Part shown: positions 30,180 through 43,137 of the stretch, piece by piece
Numbering within the stretch: the stretch's first letter is position 1
Layout of the letters: every line of letters begins with the position of its first letter
Assembly (NCBI RefSeq): GCF_026151205.1
Contig: NC_087074.1
Coordinates: 12,939,182 to 13,003,181 of the forward strand
Length of the DNA stretch: 64,000 bases
Source of the DNA: Bolinopsis microptera
Lineage: Eukaryota; Ctenophora; Tentaculata; Lobata; Bolinopsidae
Direction: 5' to 3'
Notes under the pieces: generated by a model
What the model was told of the DNA's origin: nothing
Database searches by the model: none
What the model saw: only the letters and a program-made list of their open reading frames with translations
Program-made: the position numbers and the translations under genes

Positions 30180-31102
30180 CACAAAAAGACTGCAACCTAT
30201 AGTAACAACACTAAACTGAACCCCTAATGTCTGCTAACAATTTTTCTTCTAGTCCTAATGTGAGCCTTGTCTCTAAAAACTTAACTGAATATGACATCCA
30301 TTTTAAACCTGCCTCTGAATATGATGAGACCTGTGCAAGGACCAGACCATTCGCTAACCTGCTAGATGAGTCTAGGTCAATATTCATCGATGGTAAGGTT
30401 ATTACTAAAGTCAAGGATACCAAATTCCTAGGTATTGTTATAGATAGTAAGTTAAACTGGGCTGCCCATATGCACTACATTCGTAAAAAACTTCGGTCCA
30501 TGACTGGTGCAATCTGCAGAATTCGGCACTCGATACCTGGTGAACTATATTTGAAAATATATATAATGCTCTCTTTGAATCACATCTCAGTTATGGTATA
30601 AGTGTTTTGGGCGTTGTCCTTAAAGAACGATCAAATGACAGTATTTTTATCACACAGAAGCACTGTGTAAGGATCATTTTTGGTGATCTCGACTCATATT
30701 TAGATAAACAATCAACATGTGCACGTACTAGACCGTATGGTATGCAAAAATTAGACCATAAACACTTTGAAAAGGAGCATACAAAACCCATTTTTAATAG
30801 ACTAAAAATTCTAACGGCTCAAAACTTGTACAAATATCACTGCATTTTAGAATTCTCTAAGATTATCAAGTACCACTGCCCTTACTCCCTTTATGAGGCC
30901 ATCAACATTTCAAATCGTACAACGAGTCTAACTGTTATTCTTCTAAATAAATCAAATACCTTTTTGTTTAATGCAGCCAAGCTTTGGAACACAGTTCATA
31001 AAAAAATTTTAACTTCAAGCAATTGCCTAGAAACTTCCATTAACTTGATAAAATTGAGAACCAAAGCACTATTAGTACTTGATCAGAGGCAGCTGGCTTA
31101 AA
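30180..31102 (+). pseudogene. 5'-truncated LINE (CR1/jockey-like) ORF2 fragment
   Basis: Two frames (30227-30601 and 30607-31101) are separated by a small frame change. The first holds the post-catalytic signature KFLGIVIDSKLNWAAHM; the second continues with HCVRIIFGD, HTKPIFNRLKILTAQNLYKYHC and AAKLWNTV. The catalytic YADD part is missing. It lies upstream of TMEM63. 3'-related sequence at 31.72-32.2 kb and an inverted relative at 52.65-53.0 kb belong to the same block of elements. Confidence 0.7.
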
Positions 31103-31417
31103 AGATACCTGGACTCCAACCAATTTTAAATTGCAGTAATTAAATTGCACATGCAGCGGCACACACCTAATATTACTATCATGATTAAAATATAAGCTGA
31201 TAAGCTTTCAGATCCATTTTTAACCACTTGATGTAATGTTTTTAATAATTAAATATTTTAGTTTACAAATTTATATCAGATCGAACCTATATTTGATAAT
31301 CGAACCTATATTCGATAATCAAACCTGTATTCGATAGTTAAATTTATGCGATAAATTGATATTGATATTATTATTGTTGAATGAAGTTAACTCCTGAGAT
31401 AAATTTTTTACTTTTTA

Positions 31418-31614
31418 ACAAAGGGACTTGGAGTATAAACGACCAAGTTCGCATAAATGCCTACCCAACCAAGAATTTAGGAGGCAAGGGTGGGTGCGTA
31501 AACTTTACGGTCTGCACTCTCCGATCCTGTATCACCCTGGATTCTTTTTGACGTATTTTTTTAATAGGTATATACCTTCTATCCATTCTCTTGCTACTCC
31601 AAGTCCCCTAAGAT
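31418..31614. mobile_element. Small MITE-like inverted-repeat element
   Basis: GGGACTTGGAGTA (about 31423-31435) has its exact inverse TACTCCAAGTCCC near 31594-31609, enclosing ~160 bases with no ORF. It lies between two retroelement pieces. Confidence 0.55.
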
Positions 31615-31719
31615 ATCTGGTAAAAAGGTCCTGCTAGTTATAACTATATAACTAATAAATATATTTATGTTTGCTTTAATTGATACTAAATAAAATTGTT
31701 GTTTTCTTGAAATTGTTGT

Positions 31720-32210
31720 TTTCTTGACTGAACTAGCGTTTCAGGTTCAAAAGCTTCCAGGCACGCGCTTTTCTTGCCCCGTTAGTAATCTGTCCTTCCA
31801 AAACCAAACTAGCAGTTAAGGACAAAAAGTCATACACCAAATGGGCATTTATATATGTTATGAATTTTATTATGTATCTTTTTATTCTGCAAATATGTGC
31901 TAAAATCAAATTTCTTGTTTTCTTCCAGAGCGGGTTGTTCCTTATTGGAACAAACTCCCTTCAGAGGTAAAGAGCTGCTTGACAGTTTTGAGTTTTAAAA
32001 CTGGATTGGAGAGTTTTTAAAAGGATAGGATTTCTAAATGTATTGTAAATGACGTTCATTTTTGGAATGTTATGTCAGTAATAATGAAAAACACAATGAT
32101 TATCTTTGGTTTGATCCTTATGTAGCAAAGAAACGTTTTATAAATCTTTATTCCACTGGGAAGTATGAATAAATTAAATTTTTTAATGTTGTTGTTATTC
32201 ATGATTAACA
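31720..32210 (+). pseudogene. LINE 3'-terminal remnant
   Basis: Near 31930 the plus strand reads ERVVPYWNKLPSEVKSCLTVLSFKTGLESF, the typical C-terminal end of CR1/jockey-like ORF2. The part at 31720-31860 is repeated in inverse orientation at 52740-52860. The remnant runs straight into a pentanucleotide tail, a usual 3' end for CR1-type LINEs. Confidence 0.65.
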
Positions 32211-32570
32211 TTTGAAATGAAATGAAATGAAATGAAATGAAATGAAATGAAATGAAATGAAATGAAATGAAATGAAATGAAATGAAATGAAATGAAATGA
32301 AATGAAATGAAATGAAATGAAATGAAATGAAATGAAATGAAATGAAATGAAATGAAATGAAATGAAATGAAATGAAATGAAATGAAATGAAATGAAATGA
32401 AATGAAATGAAATGAAATGAAATGAAATGAAATGAAATGAAATGAAATTAAATGAAATGAAATGAAATGAAATGAAATGAAATGAAATGAAATGAAATGA
32501 AATGAAATGAAATGAAATGAAATGAAATGAAATGAAATGAAATGAAATGAAATGAAATGAAATGAAATGA
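32211..32570. repeat. (AAATG)n microsatellite, about 71 copies
   Basis: An almost perfect pentanucleotide array with a single variant (AAATT near 32449). It directly follows the LINE remnant and may have grown from its 3' tail. Confidence 0.95.
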
Positions 32571-32952
32571 GGTATTTATATCCCGCTCATATAATATGAT
32601 TAACCAACAACACAAGGAAGGTGGTTAACCATGTCAGAGCGGCTGACTGTGAGTGATGTGAGCAAATGTGTAAAAGTGAACTAAAGTATAACTCATCATA
32701 AGGCAAAGACAAAATTAAAACATCTTTTATTGTAAACCACACTCGAGGGAGCTAATAGTTACTGTATATTTTTCCATGTAGTGTGATAATACTTTGTAGA
32801 CATTAGTGATGATGTTATGTCATAATTTTTACTTTACTTTACTTTACTTTGTTTCATTGAAATTTCTTGTTTCATTGATCGGGCCAAATGATCAAATTGC
32901 TGATGCAGATGAAATGTTTAATACAGATTATGTAGCATAATGTACTGCAGCA

Positions 32953-33705
32953 TCATTGCAGTAAGCACATGAGTTGAAAATATATGATATAGATATAATA
33001 TATTATATAGTTGAAGTATTTTTTTTTTAAGAAAAAAAAGGGGGGACCCCCAACCCATGTAGCAACATCAAGACGGGCTTCATCCTGGGTGTTGGTCTTT
33101 CTTGAGAAGGAGCTTGGTTGGACTGTCAGGAGTGCTGGTTCTATCCTTACATCTTTACACTTTGCTTCTCGGAGGAAGAAAGCAGCAGTATCTCTAATAG
33201 CGTTGTGGCGCATGCTAACGCATCCGCCTAGTTTACAGTCAAGGGCGTGGTAGATACTGTTAACATTTCCACAAGCACATTTAGAGGGCACTCCTTGGAT
33301 CTTCCAACCATACCTTAAGCGTATGCTGTCTTGGAACTCCTGCCTGTTTAGAACATAGTTGAGGTCTTTCAGTGGTAGTGTCGAAAGCCATGTTGAGGCT
33401 CCCTTCTCTCTTGCTTGGTCTAAGTGGTTCTTTAGTTGATGATCTGATTCTTTGTGGAGCACCTTGAACCTTTGAGAGAGAAACTCCTCTTTCTGTTTCC
33501 TCAGTTCTTCTTTCTTTTCTTTTATCTTGCCCATGTCCAGCTTGGTGATATCCGGGTCTTGTTGGTTGATCAAACTCACGTGGTCTTTAGTTACCGCTAC
33601 TGAGTAAGCATATTCACGCAGAGGCGGCTCGTGGGAGCTGGCTGGCAGTTTTGTTGGGGGTCCAATCGATGGACTGGGAGGAGGGGGGCTTGGGAGCCGG
33701 CTCAA
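32953..33705 (-). pseudogene. Retroelement C-terminal region (Cys-rich, GASTWL...CACG type)
   Basis: 250-residue frame. Residues ~100-200 carry the recognisable part: GASTWLSTLPLKDLNYVLN, EFQDSIRLRYGW, CACGNVNSIYHALDC and RHNAIRDTAAFFLREA. This Cys/His module follows the reverse transcriptase in a retroelement family common in marine invertebrates. The last ~30 residues are AT-rich non-homologous sequence. A degenerate copy of the same module is at 46.3-46.6 kb. Confidence 0.65.
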
Positions 33706-33719
33706 GCTGATCCCTCCAA

Positions 33720-34190
33720 ACTACCGATTACATTACACACAGGGCCTTGTAAATGTAATGTGTAACACTTTACAGGTGACAGCAAACAAAAACAAAAACT
33801 TATAACATGGGTGAAACAGGACACCACACGTGTACGATCTCAGCCGCGCAGTATCACAACAGTCAATAGTTCAAAGGGTCCTGGACCCCCAAATCGAGGC
33901 AAATCATAATAGATTACCTGTAGTGGGATGCGCACGATGTGCTTTGTAACGTTTACAATTAACTATGTGTTAAAACTGCGCGGCTGAGTAGTCCAGAGGT
34001 AGGATTGGACTCCCTACAACACAAAATTTCACGAAGATCATGCGTGCGCTTACATTAAAACGTATGATAGTAAACGAAGACCTTTATATTGCGATTTGTT
34101 ATTTCCTAACACTATTACTAATTACTATTTCTATTTTAAGCACCAGCCACCAGATAATAATTTAAAGGCATCCACGGACGCCTGGACGAC
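33720..34190. repeat. Insertion between the two retroelement ORFs, with 14-bp inverted repeat
   Basis: CTCAGCCGCGCAGT (33839-33852) has its exact inverse ACTGCGCGGCTGAG at 33975-33988. CATTACA/TGTAATG inversions lie nearby. The stretch interrupts what would otherwise be one retroelement coding region and may be a MITE. Confidence 0.5.
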
Positions 34191-34191
34191 C

Positions 34192-35460
34192 TCAATAGCC
34201 GCCTCTGTATTCACGGGATGTTATTCTGACAGGATTGATGATGCCTAGCCCGCCACAACAAACAGGAAGTTCGAGGATATCTCTCTTGTGCTGGTTGACT
34301 GGACGACCGAGGAGGGCTGGAATGAGCACATGCATGATCTTGCTCTCCAGTGGGGCAAAGTACTCTGCAATGTCAGGTATAGTTCTCATGAAGAACCTCC
34401 ATCGGTGGCATATTCCTTTGGTGAAGGCTGAACAAGCCAGCTGTGGTTCTTCAGAAGCGATATCAGCAAGTTGTTCAATATCTGTTATCCATTTCTCAAC
34501 TTTTTCTTTGATGTAATCTTCCCTGTATTTCTTTGATCCTACCACTGCACCAAGGTGACGTTCTCCAGATGTCGTGATCTTAACTCCAAGATGCCCAAAT
34601 AGTGTCTCTGCTACAGCCTGGTCTTTAAGATTCTTGACAATTAGAATGGTCTTTTTAGCGTTGGGATAATACCCAGATCCCGGACCGATGTCACAAAGTC
34701 TATTCCACCACTGAAGAAGTTGGATGAAGCTTCCACATGCAGAGCTGTCATCAGCGTACCACACCATGGTTGCTTCTGCATAAGCTCTGAGATCATCTAT
34801 TATAGGTCTAGTGGCTATGGAGTAAAATTGCATTGCTGCAACGTCTCCTTGAGTGTTTCCTTCTTCGCCCCAGATGAACTCCCCTGACTTTGACCCCGAA
34901 ATGTAGAGTTTTGTCCTTGTTTGATAGGTGTTTTTAAGGAATTGGTGAAACACAGGGCAAGTTGTTGCAACAGTATCAAGGGCCTGCTCTCGGTGTAAAC
35001 TATTGAATGCATTTGATGCATCAACTAGGAGAAGGCCTTGGCTGTTGTCGTTGGCAAAGTTCTCGGCCATTGAGTGAACTGCAGCCTCTATGCCTGACTC
35101 AATGCCACTACAGGTTTGAAGAGACCCACTTGCTTCCTTTATGTGTTCTTTGATGGTTTTTGTTACGGTTTTTGTCATGATACGTCGCAAAACTTCACCG
35201 ATTCTGATGGGTCTGACTCCTGGTCGCTTGTCCAAAGGAATCAATCTACTTGCAAGAAGGTCTCTGAGTATGGATCGATAGTTTCTGTGCATAATCTTTT
35301 GGTGACATCGGCTATGGCATGAGCTAGGATATCATTGGATTTTCCATAGCTCTTTGAGCATAAGATATGTTTCCAACCATCAGCATCTATGAGGGTAGGG
35401 CCTCCTGAACCATGGGTGTTCTTGGCTGCAGCTTTTATAGCTTCACCATCGATTTCTTCA
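34192..35460 (-). pseudogene. Retroelement reverse transcriptase, frameshifted
   Basis: The main frame (35292-34192, 366 residues) carries reverse transcriptase motifs: KRPGVRPIRIGEVLRRI, LLLVDASNAFNSLHR, EGNTQGDVAAMQFYSI and VWYADDSS, then GYYPNAKKTILIVK and LPVCCGGLGIINP. The N-terminal part (DGEAIKAAAKNTHGSGGPTL, CTETIDPYS) continues in another frame up to ~35460, so at least one frameshift lies near 35290. Together with 32953-33705 it forms one minus-strand element. The clade is uncertain to me; the motif set is common in cnidarian and sponge genomes. Confidence 0.75.
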
Positions 35461-35469
35461 AACTATACA

Positions 35470-36700
35470 GGATATCGATTGTCGGCAGTTTTTCTGGCCC
35501 CTTGAAGTATAAATCGTTGTGCCTCAACTGTATCATGTATATGATAGACTTGCCATAAAAACGAAATGGATTTATTTAAATCTAACTGCATTTCAAAAAA
35601 CTCCACGACACATTTTTCATTATGCAGGCCCTTTGGATTTTTAATGGTATCGGGCCCTGACTTATTGATATAAATGTTTATTGATATATTTCCTATTATA
35701 TGTTATGAGTCATTTTATGTAAGGCATTTTGCATCACAACACCCGGCTCAAGCTGTTCATAGGAATAAGATTATCGTGCGATATTTGCGCTGTGGCCAAA
35801 TTATATACCATCCGATAGGAAAAACGCCAAATCGGATGTCGCAAGAAAAGCGAAACCTAGCGCAGGTTCCTATAAAAAGTTATGACTAAATAACTGGTCA
35901 AAATAAATATTTACACCGCGCAGCAAATAAAACAAACGAATATCAAAATAACATGCGCGTCGCTATTATGTATCGCTAGGCGTTACTATGGTTATGGCGT
36001 TACTTGACATACGTTGCATGCCACTTTTCGCGCGCGAAGCGCGCGCCGCCGAAGGCGGAAAAAGGGGCATACCATGAAGGGAATCGGACTTTTTAGAGGG
36101 ACGCATATTCTGCGTCCCTATTATCCTATTTGACCAAATATGGGAGTAATTGACTGAGATGGCGCGCGCGCGCCACCAAAACAGTTAAATGCATTGTTTT
36201 TAACCAAGTTGCAATATTTGTGAGTTTACTTGGTATCTTTGTAGTATTTTTATTATCTAAACGACTTTATTAAGTCATTAGAACCTTCATGCAAACAAAA
36301 ATTGAAATGTTTCAATATTTCTGTAAACTGAAAACTTGTAATTTTGTTCCAAACTGCTTAATTTTTGTACGGCGCTACTAATTCATGAAAAACGCGCTAT
36401 ATTTATATTTCGCATTGGATATATAGATGACCAATGATATCGTGGTATTAAAGTCATGTGACACCGCGATGAGCTAGCTGGCGTCTAGCTGCCTAAGATC
36501 ATATCTATGCTTTCTCCTTTGTCCTATTTTATCGCTCGATAACTTTTTACACATGCTTTTTTGTTCAACCTGTTGTTCAATTTGTTTAACATCTCTCTGG
36601 TTATTGCAAACCACTTCAATCCCCAAATTTATACATCTAACCATCTCTCTGGTTGCTTCCAACTCGTTAAAGCCAAGGCTCGACCAGGACCGCTTTTTTG
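35470..36700. other. Intergenic with GC-rich palindromes
   Basis: Contains CGCGCGCGAAGCGCGCG-type palindromes near 36030 and GGCGCGCGCGCGCC near 36163, plus GGGACGCATATTCTGCGTCCC (about 36098-36118), an 8-bp-stem hairpin. GGCGTTACTATGGTTATG near 35980 recurs near 43072, so part is a dispersed repeat. No gene was seen. Confidence 0.45.
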
Positions 36701-36701
36701 G

Positions 36702-39063
36702 GGCTAATATTAAATACTAGTGGACTCTTTGCAGCTCTTCCAGCACCCCTAAATTTACTGATCTGGAGGTCACATTTTATTGAGCCAGTACAGGCTAATA
36801 TTAAATACTAGTGGACTCTATGCAGCTCTTCCAGCACCCCTAATTTTACTGATCTGGAGGTCACATTTTACTGAGCCAGTACAGGCTAATATTAAATACT
36901 AGTGGACTCTATGCAGCTCTTCCAGCACCCTTAATTTGACTGATCTGGAGGTCACATTTTATTGAGCCAGTACAGGCTAATATTAAATACTAGTGGACTC
37001 TATGCAGCTCTTCCAGCACCCTTAATTTGACTGATCTGGAGGTCACATTTTATTGAGCCAGTACAGGCTAATATTAAATACTAGTGAACTCTATGCAGCT
37101 CTTCCAGCACCCTTAATTTTACTGATCTGGAGGTCACATTTTATTGAGCCAGTACAGGCTAATATTAAATACTAGTGGACTCTATGCAGCTCTTCCAGCA
37201 CCCCTAATTTTACTGATCTGGAGGTCACATTTTATTGAGCCAGTACAGGCTAATATTAAATACTAGTGGACTCTATGCAGCTCTTCCAGCACCCCTAATT
37301 TTACTGATCTGGAGGTCACATTTTATTGAGCTAGTACAGGCTAATATTAAATACTAGTGGACTCTATGCAGCTCTTCCAGCACCCCTAATTTTACTGATC
37401 TGGAGGTCATATTTTTTTGAGCCAGTACAGGCTAATATTAAATACTATTGGACTCTATGCAGCTCTTCCAGCACCCTTAATTTTACTGATCTGGAGGTCA
37501 CATTCTATTGAGCCAGTACAGGCTAATATTAAATACTAGTGGACTCTATGCAGTTCTTCCAGCACCCTTAATTTTAATGATCTGGAAGTCACATTTTATT
37601 GAGCCAGTACAGGCTAATATTAAATACTAGTGGACTCTATGCAGCTCTTCCAGCACCCTTAATTTTACTGATCTGGAGGTCACATTTTATTGAGCCAGTA
37701 CAGGCTAATATTAAATACTAGTGGACTCTATACAGCTCTTCCAGCACCCTTAATTTTACTGATCTGGAGGTCACATTTTATTGAGCCAGTACAGGCTAAT
37801 ATTAAATACTAGTGGACTCTATGCAGCTCTTCCAGCACCCCTAATTTTACTGATCTGGAGGTCATATTTTATTGAACCAGTACAGGCTAATATTAAATAC
37901 TAGTGGACTCTATGCAGCTCTCCCAGCACCCCTAATTTTACTGATCTGGAGGTCACATTTTATTGAGCCAGTACAGGCTAATATTAAATACTAGTGGACT
38001 CTATGCAGCTCTTCCAGCACCCTTAATTTTACTGATCTGGAGGTCACATTTTATTGAGCCAGTACAGGCTAATATTAAATACTAGTGGACTCTATGCAAA
38101 TTCTTCCAGCACCTTTAATTTTACTGATCTGGAGGTCACATTTTATTGAGCCAGTACAGGCTAATATTAAATACTACTAGTGGACTCTATGCAGCTCTTC
38201 CAGCACCCCTAATTTTACTGATCTGGAGGTCATATTTTATTGAACCAGTACAGGCTAATATTAAATACTAGTGGACTCTATGCAGCTCTCCCAGCACCCC
38301 TAATTTAACTGATCTGGAGGTCACATTTTATTGAGCCAGTACAGGCTAATATTAAATACTAGTGGACTCTATGCAGCTCTTCCAGCACCCTTAATTTTAC
38401 TGATCTGGAGGTCACATTTTATTGAGCCAGTACAGGCTAATATTAAATACTAGTGGACTCTATGCAGCTCTTCCAGCACCCCTAAATTTACTGATCTGGA
38501 GGTCACATTTTATTGAGCCAGTACAGGCTAATATTAAATACTAGTGGACTCTATGCAGCTCTTCCAGCACCCTTAATTTTACTGATCTGGAGGTCACATT
38601 TTATTGAGCCAGTACAGGCTAATATTAAATACTAGTGGACTCTATGCAGCTCTTCCAGCACCCTTAATTTTACTGATCTGGAGGTCCCCTTTTTTTGAGC
38701 CAGTACAGGCTAATATTAAATACTAGTGGACTCTATGCAGCTCTTCTAGCACCCCTAATTTAACTGATCTGGAGGTCACATTTTATTGAGCCAGTACAGG
38801 CTAATATTAAATACTAGTGGACTCTATGCAGCTTTTCCAGCACCCTTAATTTTACTGATCTGGAGGTCACATTTTATTGAGCCAGTACAGGCTAATATTA
38901 AATACTAGTGGACTCTATGCAGCTCTTCCAGCACCCCTAAATTTACTGATCTGGAGGTCACATTTTATTGAGCCAGTACAGGCTAATATTAAATACTAGT
39001 GCAAGTGGACTCTATGCAGCTCTTCCAGCACCCTTAATTTTACTGATCTGGAGGTCACATTTT
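36702..39063. repeat. 91-bp satellite, about 26 tandem copies
   Basis: The unit begins GCTAATATTAAATACTAGTG and ends TGAGCCAGTACAG. Copies differ at only a few positions (CCCCTAA or CCCTTAA; occasional TTTTTT for TTTATT). Some variant pairs recur at fixed spacing (near 37845-37930 and 38205-38290), suggesting higher-order amplification. No ORF. Confidence 0.95.
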
Positions 39064-39240
39064 CCCTCAGTAGCTACTCTCCCACTCAGTATTAATTCTC
39101 TGTCTTCATCAGTGATACTCTACATTTCCCTCAGTAGTTATTCTCCCACTCAGTATTAACTCTCTGTATTCATCAGTGTTACTCGATATTTCCCTCAGTA
39201 GCTACTCTTCCACTCAGTATTAACTCTCTAAATAAATTAT
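39064..39240. repeat. ~64-bp tandem repeat, 3 copies
   Basis: TTTCCCTCAGTAG.TA.TCT.CCACTCAGTATTAA.TCTCTGT.TTCATCAGTG occurs three times immediately after the 91-bp array, the last copy shortened. Confidence 0.85.
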
Positions 39241-39399
39241 GATAATTATGTTAGTTATAGAATTTGTTTGTTTTTTAATGACGAAGGCTGTGAAATGTTC
39301 ACAGTTCTGATAATGAGGAAATCAGAAAGAATGTTTAAAACTAGTGTTGATGTTTATGTCATTATTCTTAATCTAATCTAATCTAATCTTTGCTGCAGG

Positions 39400-41500
39400 T
39401 GCTTGTCACGTCACATGCTTTAGGCTAGGATGATATCCAGGTAACCATTTTATGGGATCATTTGAAACATAAGCACCCTTCTAAACACAAGGAAGCAACT
39501 GCAATACGTGAATCACAGAGGGTCAAGACTCAAGAGACAAAAGTCTGATGAAGTCGAAGCTGAGCGGAGATCGATGTATCAACTGACAACATCTAATCAG
39601 CCCACACTGGGGGCAGTCTGGAGCGGCGCCACTGTTACTAGACTGATGAACGTCAAAAAGATCTAAAAAGTTGCTCCTGAAATGGATTATTGATCAGATG
39701 CTCCCATACACGACTGTTGAGAATGAACAATTTCAACAGTTTGTTGACGGTAAGATTGATTTGGGACGTTTTTAATAACTTAGCTCAATAAAAAAACAAC
39801 TTTTCTAGGCTCGAGCTGTGATGACTCCAGATTAAAATTCCAATTGAGTTCTTTGTGATGATAAAATTGATTGCTATTAAGTAAATTAGCAGCAGATTGA
39901 CAATCATTTGTTGGATAATCATTTACAGATAAATTAAGATCATCTGACTTCCGGCTCATTCAGGTTTGAACAAGAAGTTTGACATACCCTCAGAGAAGGT
40001 GGTGCGCACAAAACTGTTTCCTGAATTATATGATAGAGTACAGTTTAAACTGAAGAAATTTATTGACTGAAAGGAGCTGATTACAGTCTGAGCTGTGATG
40101 TTTGGTTGTCAGAAGCGCTGGATTCCTATTTGGGGTCATAATACACTTCGTAACTACAAACTTCGAAAGAAAAGTTATTGTACTGAGATGCCTTCCCTAT
40201 AGCCGAGCACATACCGGTAAGTTCTATCGTTAAATCTGAATAATTTAGCTCATATATATATCTAATTTGTGTCATTTCTAACCCCATGATCAAAGTTCAA
40301 ACTCAGAACTCAGGACTGCCAATGCCATATAGATTGTAAAATTCGAAATACATGCTCATTTCGAGTTCATCAGAGTGCGCTTAGCTTTTTGATAGTAGAA
40401 AATATTAACCGTTAGCTGCCCACATAGTTTCTAATTACAAATTATTACGTGACTCGTTAAAGAACAATGTGTCATTTGTACTGCAGGCATGGGGTCTGTC
40501 CGAAGAGAAACTTCACTGCGTTATCAGCGACACTGCTTCAAACATGAAAAAGGCTTTGTCCGCCTGGATCCTGTTTTCTCCATCTACTGAATCTCATCGT
40601 AAAGAATTCTGTTTTTCTCAAAGTGGAGTTAACCGGCTTATCAAAAAGATCAAGAGTCTTATCAAGGAGTTTAGAACCCCTGCAGGTGAGAATCACTACA
40701 TTTACCTTAGGTTTTCTGTTTGATGATTTCATTGTCACATACTTAATCTGATAATAACGGCTGATTCAAAATATTTTCTTACTGAAATGTACACATAAAT
40801 AACGTTTGATTAAAATGTTGCCGTAGGTACATGTTCGTTGAGTGACATAATCTTGGCAAAACTATCATTGTTACGACTTGCGTTTATCATTTCTTAACTA
40901 TCATATGTTAAACTATCCCGCACATGCAGGTAAACGTCTACTGAATGAAAATCAAGCAGTAGAGGCAACTCTCATCAGACCAGTTGCAGTGGACACGAGA
41001 TGGAACAGTTATTACATGATCTTCCAGGCCTTTCAGAATAAAAAATATGCAATAACAATCACCGCTCAAAATGCAGAGTTATCGTTGTCTGCATCTCAAC
41101 AGGTCAGTTTACATGCAGCTCTTTTGACTCATCTCTCATTTTCTGAGTAGCACTAGTTAACATCAAGTTTAGAGAATCAATGTCTTTGGAATGTAACTGG
41201 AACAAATTCTTGTCCGCTGGACCTCCTAATTCTTAGCTCACTTCTCAATGTACAGGCTAAGTATTGATCAACTGAATTTTGCAGATGACTCCTCACGATT
41301 GGGATCTTCTGACCAAAGATATTGCGGTACTGAAGCCATTCTACATCACCACAAAAGCGGCGGAGGGGGACATGGTTTCTGTTTCGGAGGTTATCCCAAA
41401 TATAAAGAAACTGGATTACGCTATCAGGAGCATATCCTCAAGTGGAGTCGGAACTCTGAAACCCACGCTGCTTTCCGAAATGTAAAACCAAGTATGTGAT
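39400..41500 (+). pseudogene. Decayed hAT (ZBED-type) transposase gene
   Basis: Homologous pieces appear in order: BED-finger end (WDHLKHKHPSKHKEAT, ~39455), KWIIDQMLPYTTVENEQFQQFVD (in part; ~39680), LNKKFDIPSEKVVRTKLFPELY (in part; ~39965), CDVWLSEALDSYLGS (~40095), AWGLSEEKLHCVISDTASN (~40487), VAVDTRWNSYYMIFQAF (~40985) and MTPHDWDLLTKDIAVLKPFY (~41280). At least one real intron (GTAAGA near 39750 to TTCAG near 39963) keeps frame. Stops and gaps elsewhere make it non-functional. The C-terminal dimerisation region is not recognised. Confidence 0.7.
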
Positions 41501-42099
41501 ATATGAACTTGCAAGTGACCCATGCAACAACCATGTCACCATGTGGTCAAATATTCATTTTTAACCTCCGGTTTGTGCTACCAAGCATTGATTCAGGCGT
41601 TATTGGTCGCTCTGCATGTCGTTTTAAGTTACTTTTCAAATACATCCTGATGTTGGGGTTTTTATAAGCTATTAATGTAAAAGAAATATTTTTGGGTATG
41701 CAAACAAATCAACAATCATGGATTGCCTGTACAGTATCTTTACGTATCATCTAATGATCTATTGTGACATAATATATTTCAGGAGACTGAAGAAATCCAA
41801 AGATAGTGCAGCGATCTAAAGAGAATGAGTTAGAAGACCTTCGGAATCTGAAAGTGGAGTCGCTCTACCTTGACGGGAGAAAAGATGCAGCATTGTGATG
41901 AGCTTAGGATCGACATTAGACAACTCGCCACTAAGATCTTGTGGCTGTTACGCCACTTACGTCAACACCGGACGTCACAATGGGATTATAGCCCTCTTAG
42001 AGAAGAATTTTGGATGGGAATTGCAAAGATTTATTTGGTGCCTTCACAGGATAGACCTGCCATTAAAAAATTTAAGGGGTTCTGAGTCCTGAACTGTCG

Positions 42100-43130
42100 A
42101 GAGAACGAATTGGTCCTCTCAGCCACGCAAGGTGGATTATAATGCAGTAGAGTTAGTTATATTATCAATATTTACTTACCGCTTGATTTGAATATGAAGT
42201 ATAAAAGCTCATTCCGAGTTGTGTTCTATGAGTAAGCTAGAAGGTAGCATATTTATTTTAAAGGGATTAGATTTATTTATGTTTTGTTTTAGAACCATCT
42301 ACTTCTGAGCTGCCCTGTCAAAATTAAAAGGGTGTATAGGTTGTCCCGGCAAAAGCCTCCTTAAATTATTAATGGACGATCCTAAAGACCGTAATTTGGT
42401 CATGAACACTTCAGAAGAATTGAATGAAATAAAGGATATTGCCCGCTGTAAACAATGTCGGAGGAACCGTTATTGTAGCTTTTGCCCATTTTACGGTGTG
42501 ACGATGTTTTTACCATGGTAGATTCGGTACACGTACCCAAGTTCGACACGCACTCTAGTTCGTCACTTATACCATGTAGTTCGACAAACCCTGAGGTTCG
42601 ACTCTGTCGAACTAAAGTGCTCTATCTGGACTCAAGTTCGACACGCACTAAAGTTAGACAAGAGAACTTTGACTGTCGGATTACAGTTTTGAAATCTCCA
42701 ATTTATCAAGCAACGATCATTAACGAGCTTGTAATCTATTCGTTTGTGTGTTTTACACTTTTGTCATGCTGTTCAATTATGTGTTTATATAATTTCTATA
42801 ATCCATATCTATGGACATTTAATTGACCTCATACTCCATTGTTAGTTATTAGAATTGTAGGCTTAACGGAGAAACAAAAGAGTAACGTGGTAGATTATCC
42901 TAGCTTAGTATTTAGCTAATTAGTGATTCACTCCCGGCGCGAGAACAAAGCGCCAGGAAAATAAGACAATTTTTCGCGCGAACTTGTAAATTTACTTACG
43001 CCGCGCAGAGGTGTTCCTTCCTGGTGTATCCATATTATCTCTGATATTGGGATACGAAACATGTATCAAGGCGTTACTATGGTTATGACGTCACAAATGA
43101 CTATATTTGGAAATGAGGGGAAGGCTCCTT
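42100..43130. other. Intergenic with AGTTCGACACGCACT repeats
   Basis: AAGTTCGACACGCACT appears near 42539 and 42636, with AGTTCGAC/GTCGAAC variants on both strands between (42540-42670), which suggests a small palindromic element. Otherwise AT-rich without a gene. The end (42930-43100) holds GC-rich motifs and the GGCGTTACTATGGTTATG string shared with 35.98 kb. Confidence 0.45.
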
Positions 43131-43137
43131 TCTCGCA

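Noticed and set aside
36702-39063. CRISPR-like array
   Set aside because: Repeats are contiguous 91-bp units with no unique spacers, in an animal genome.
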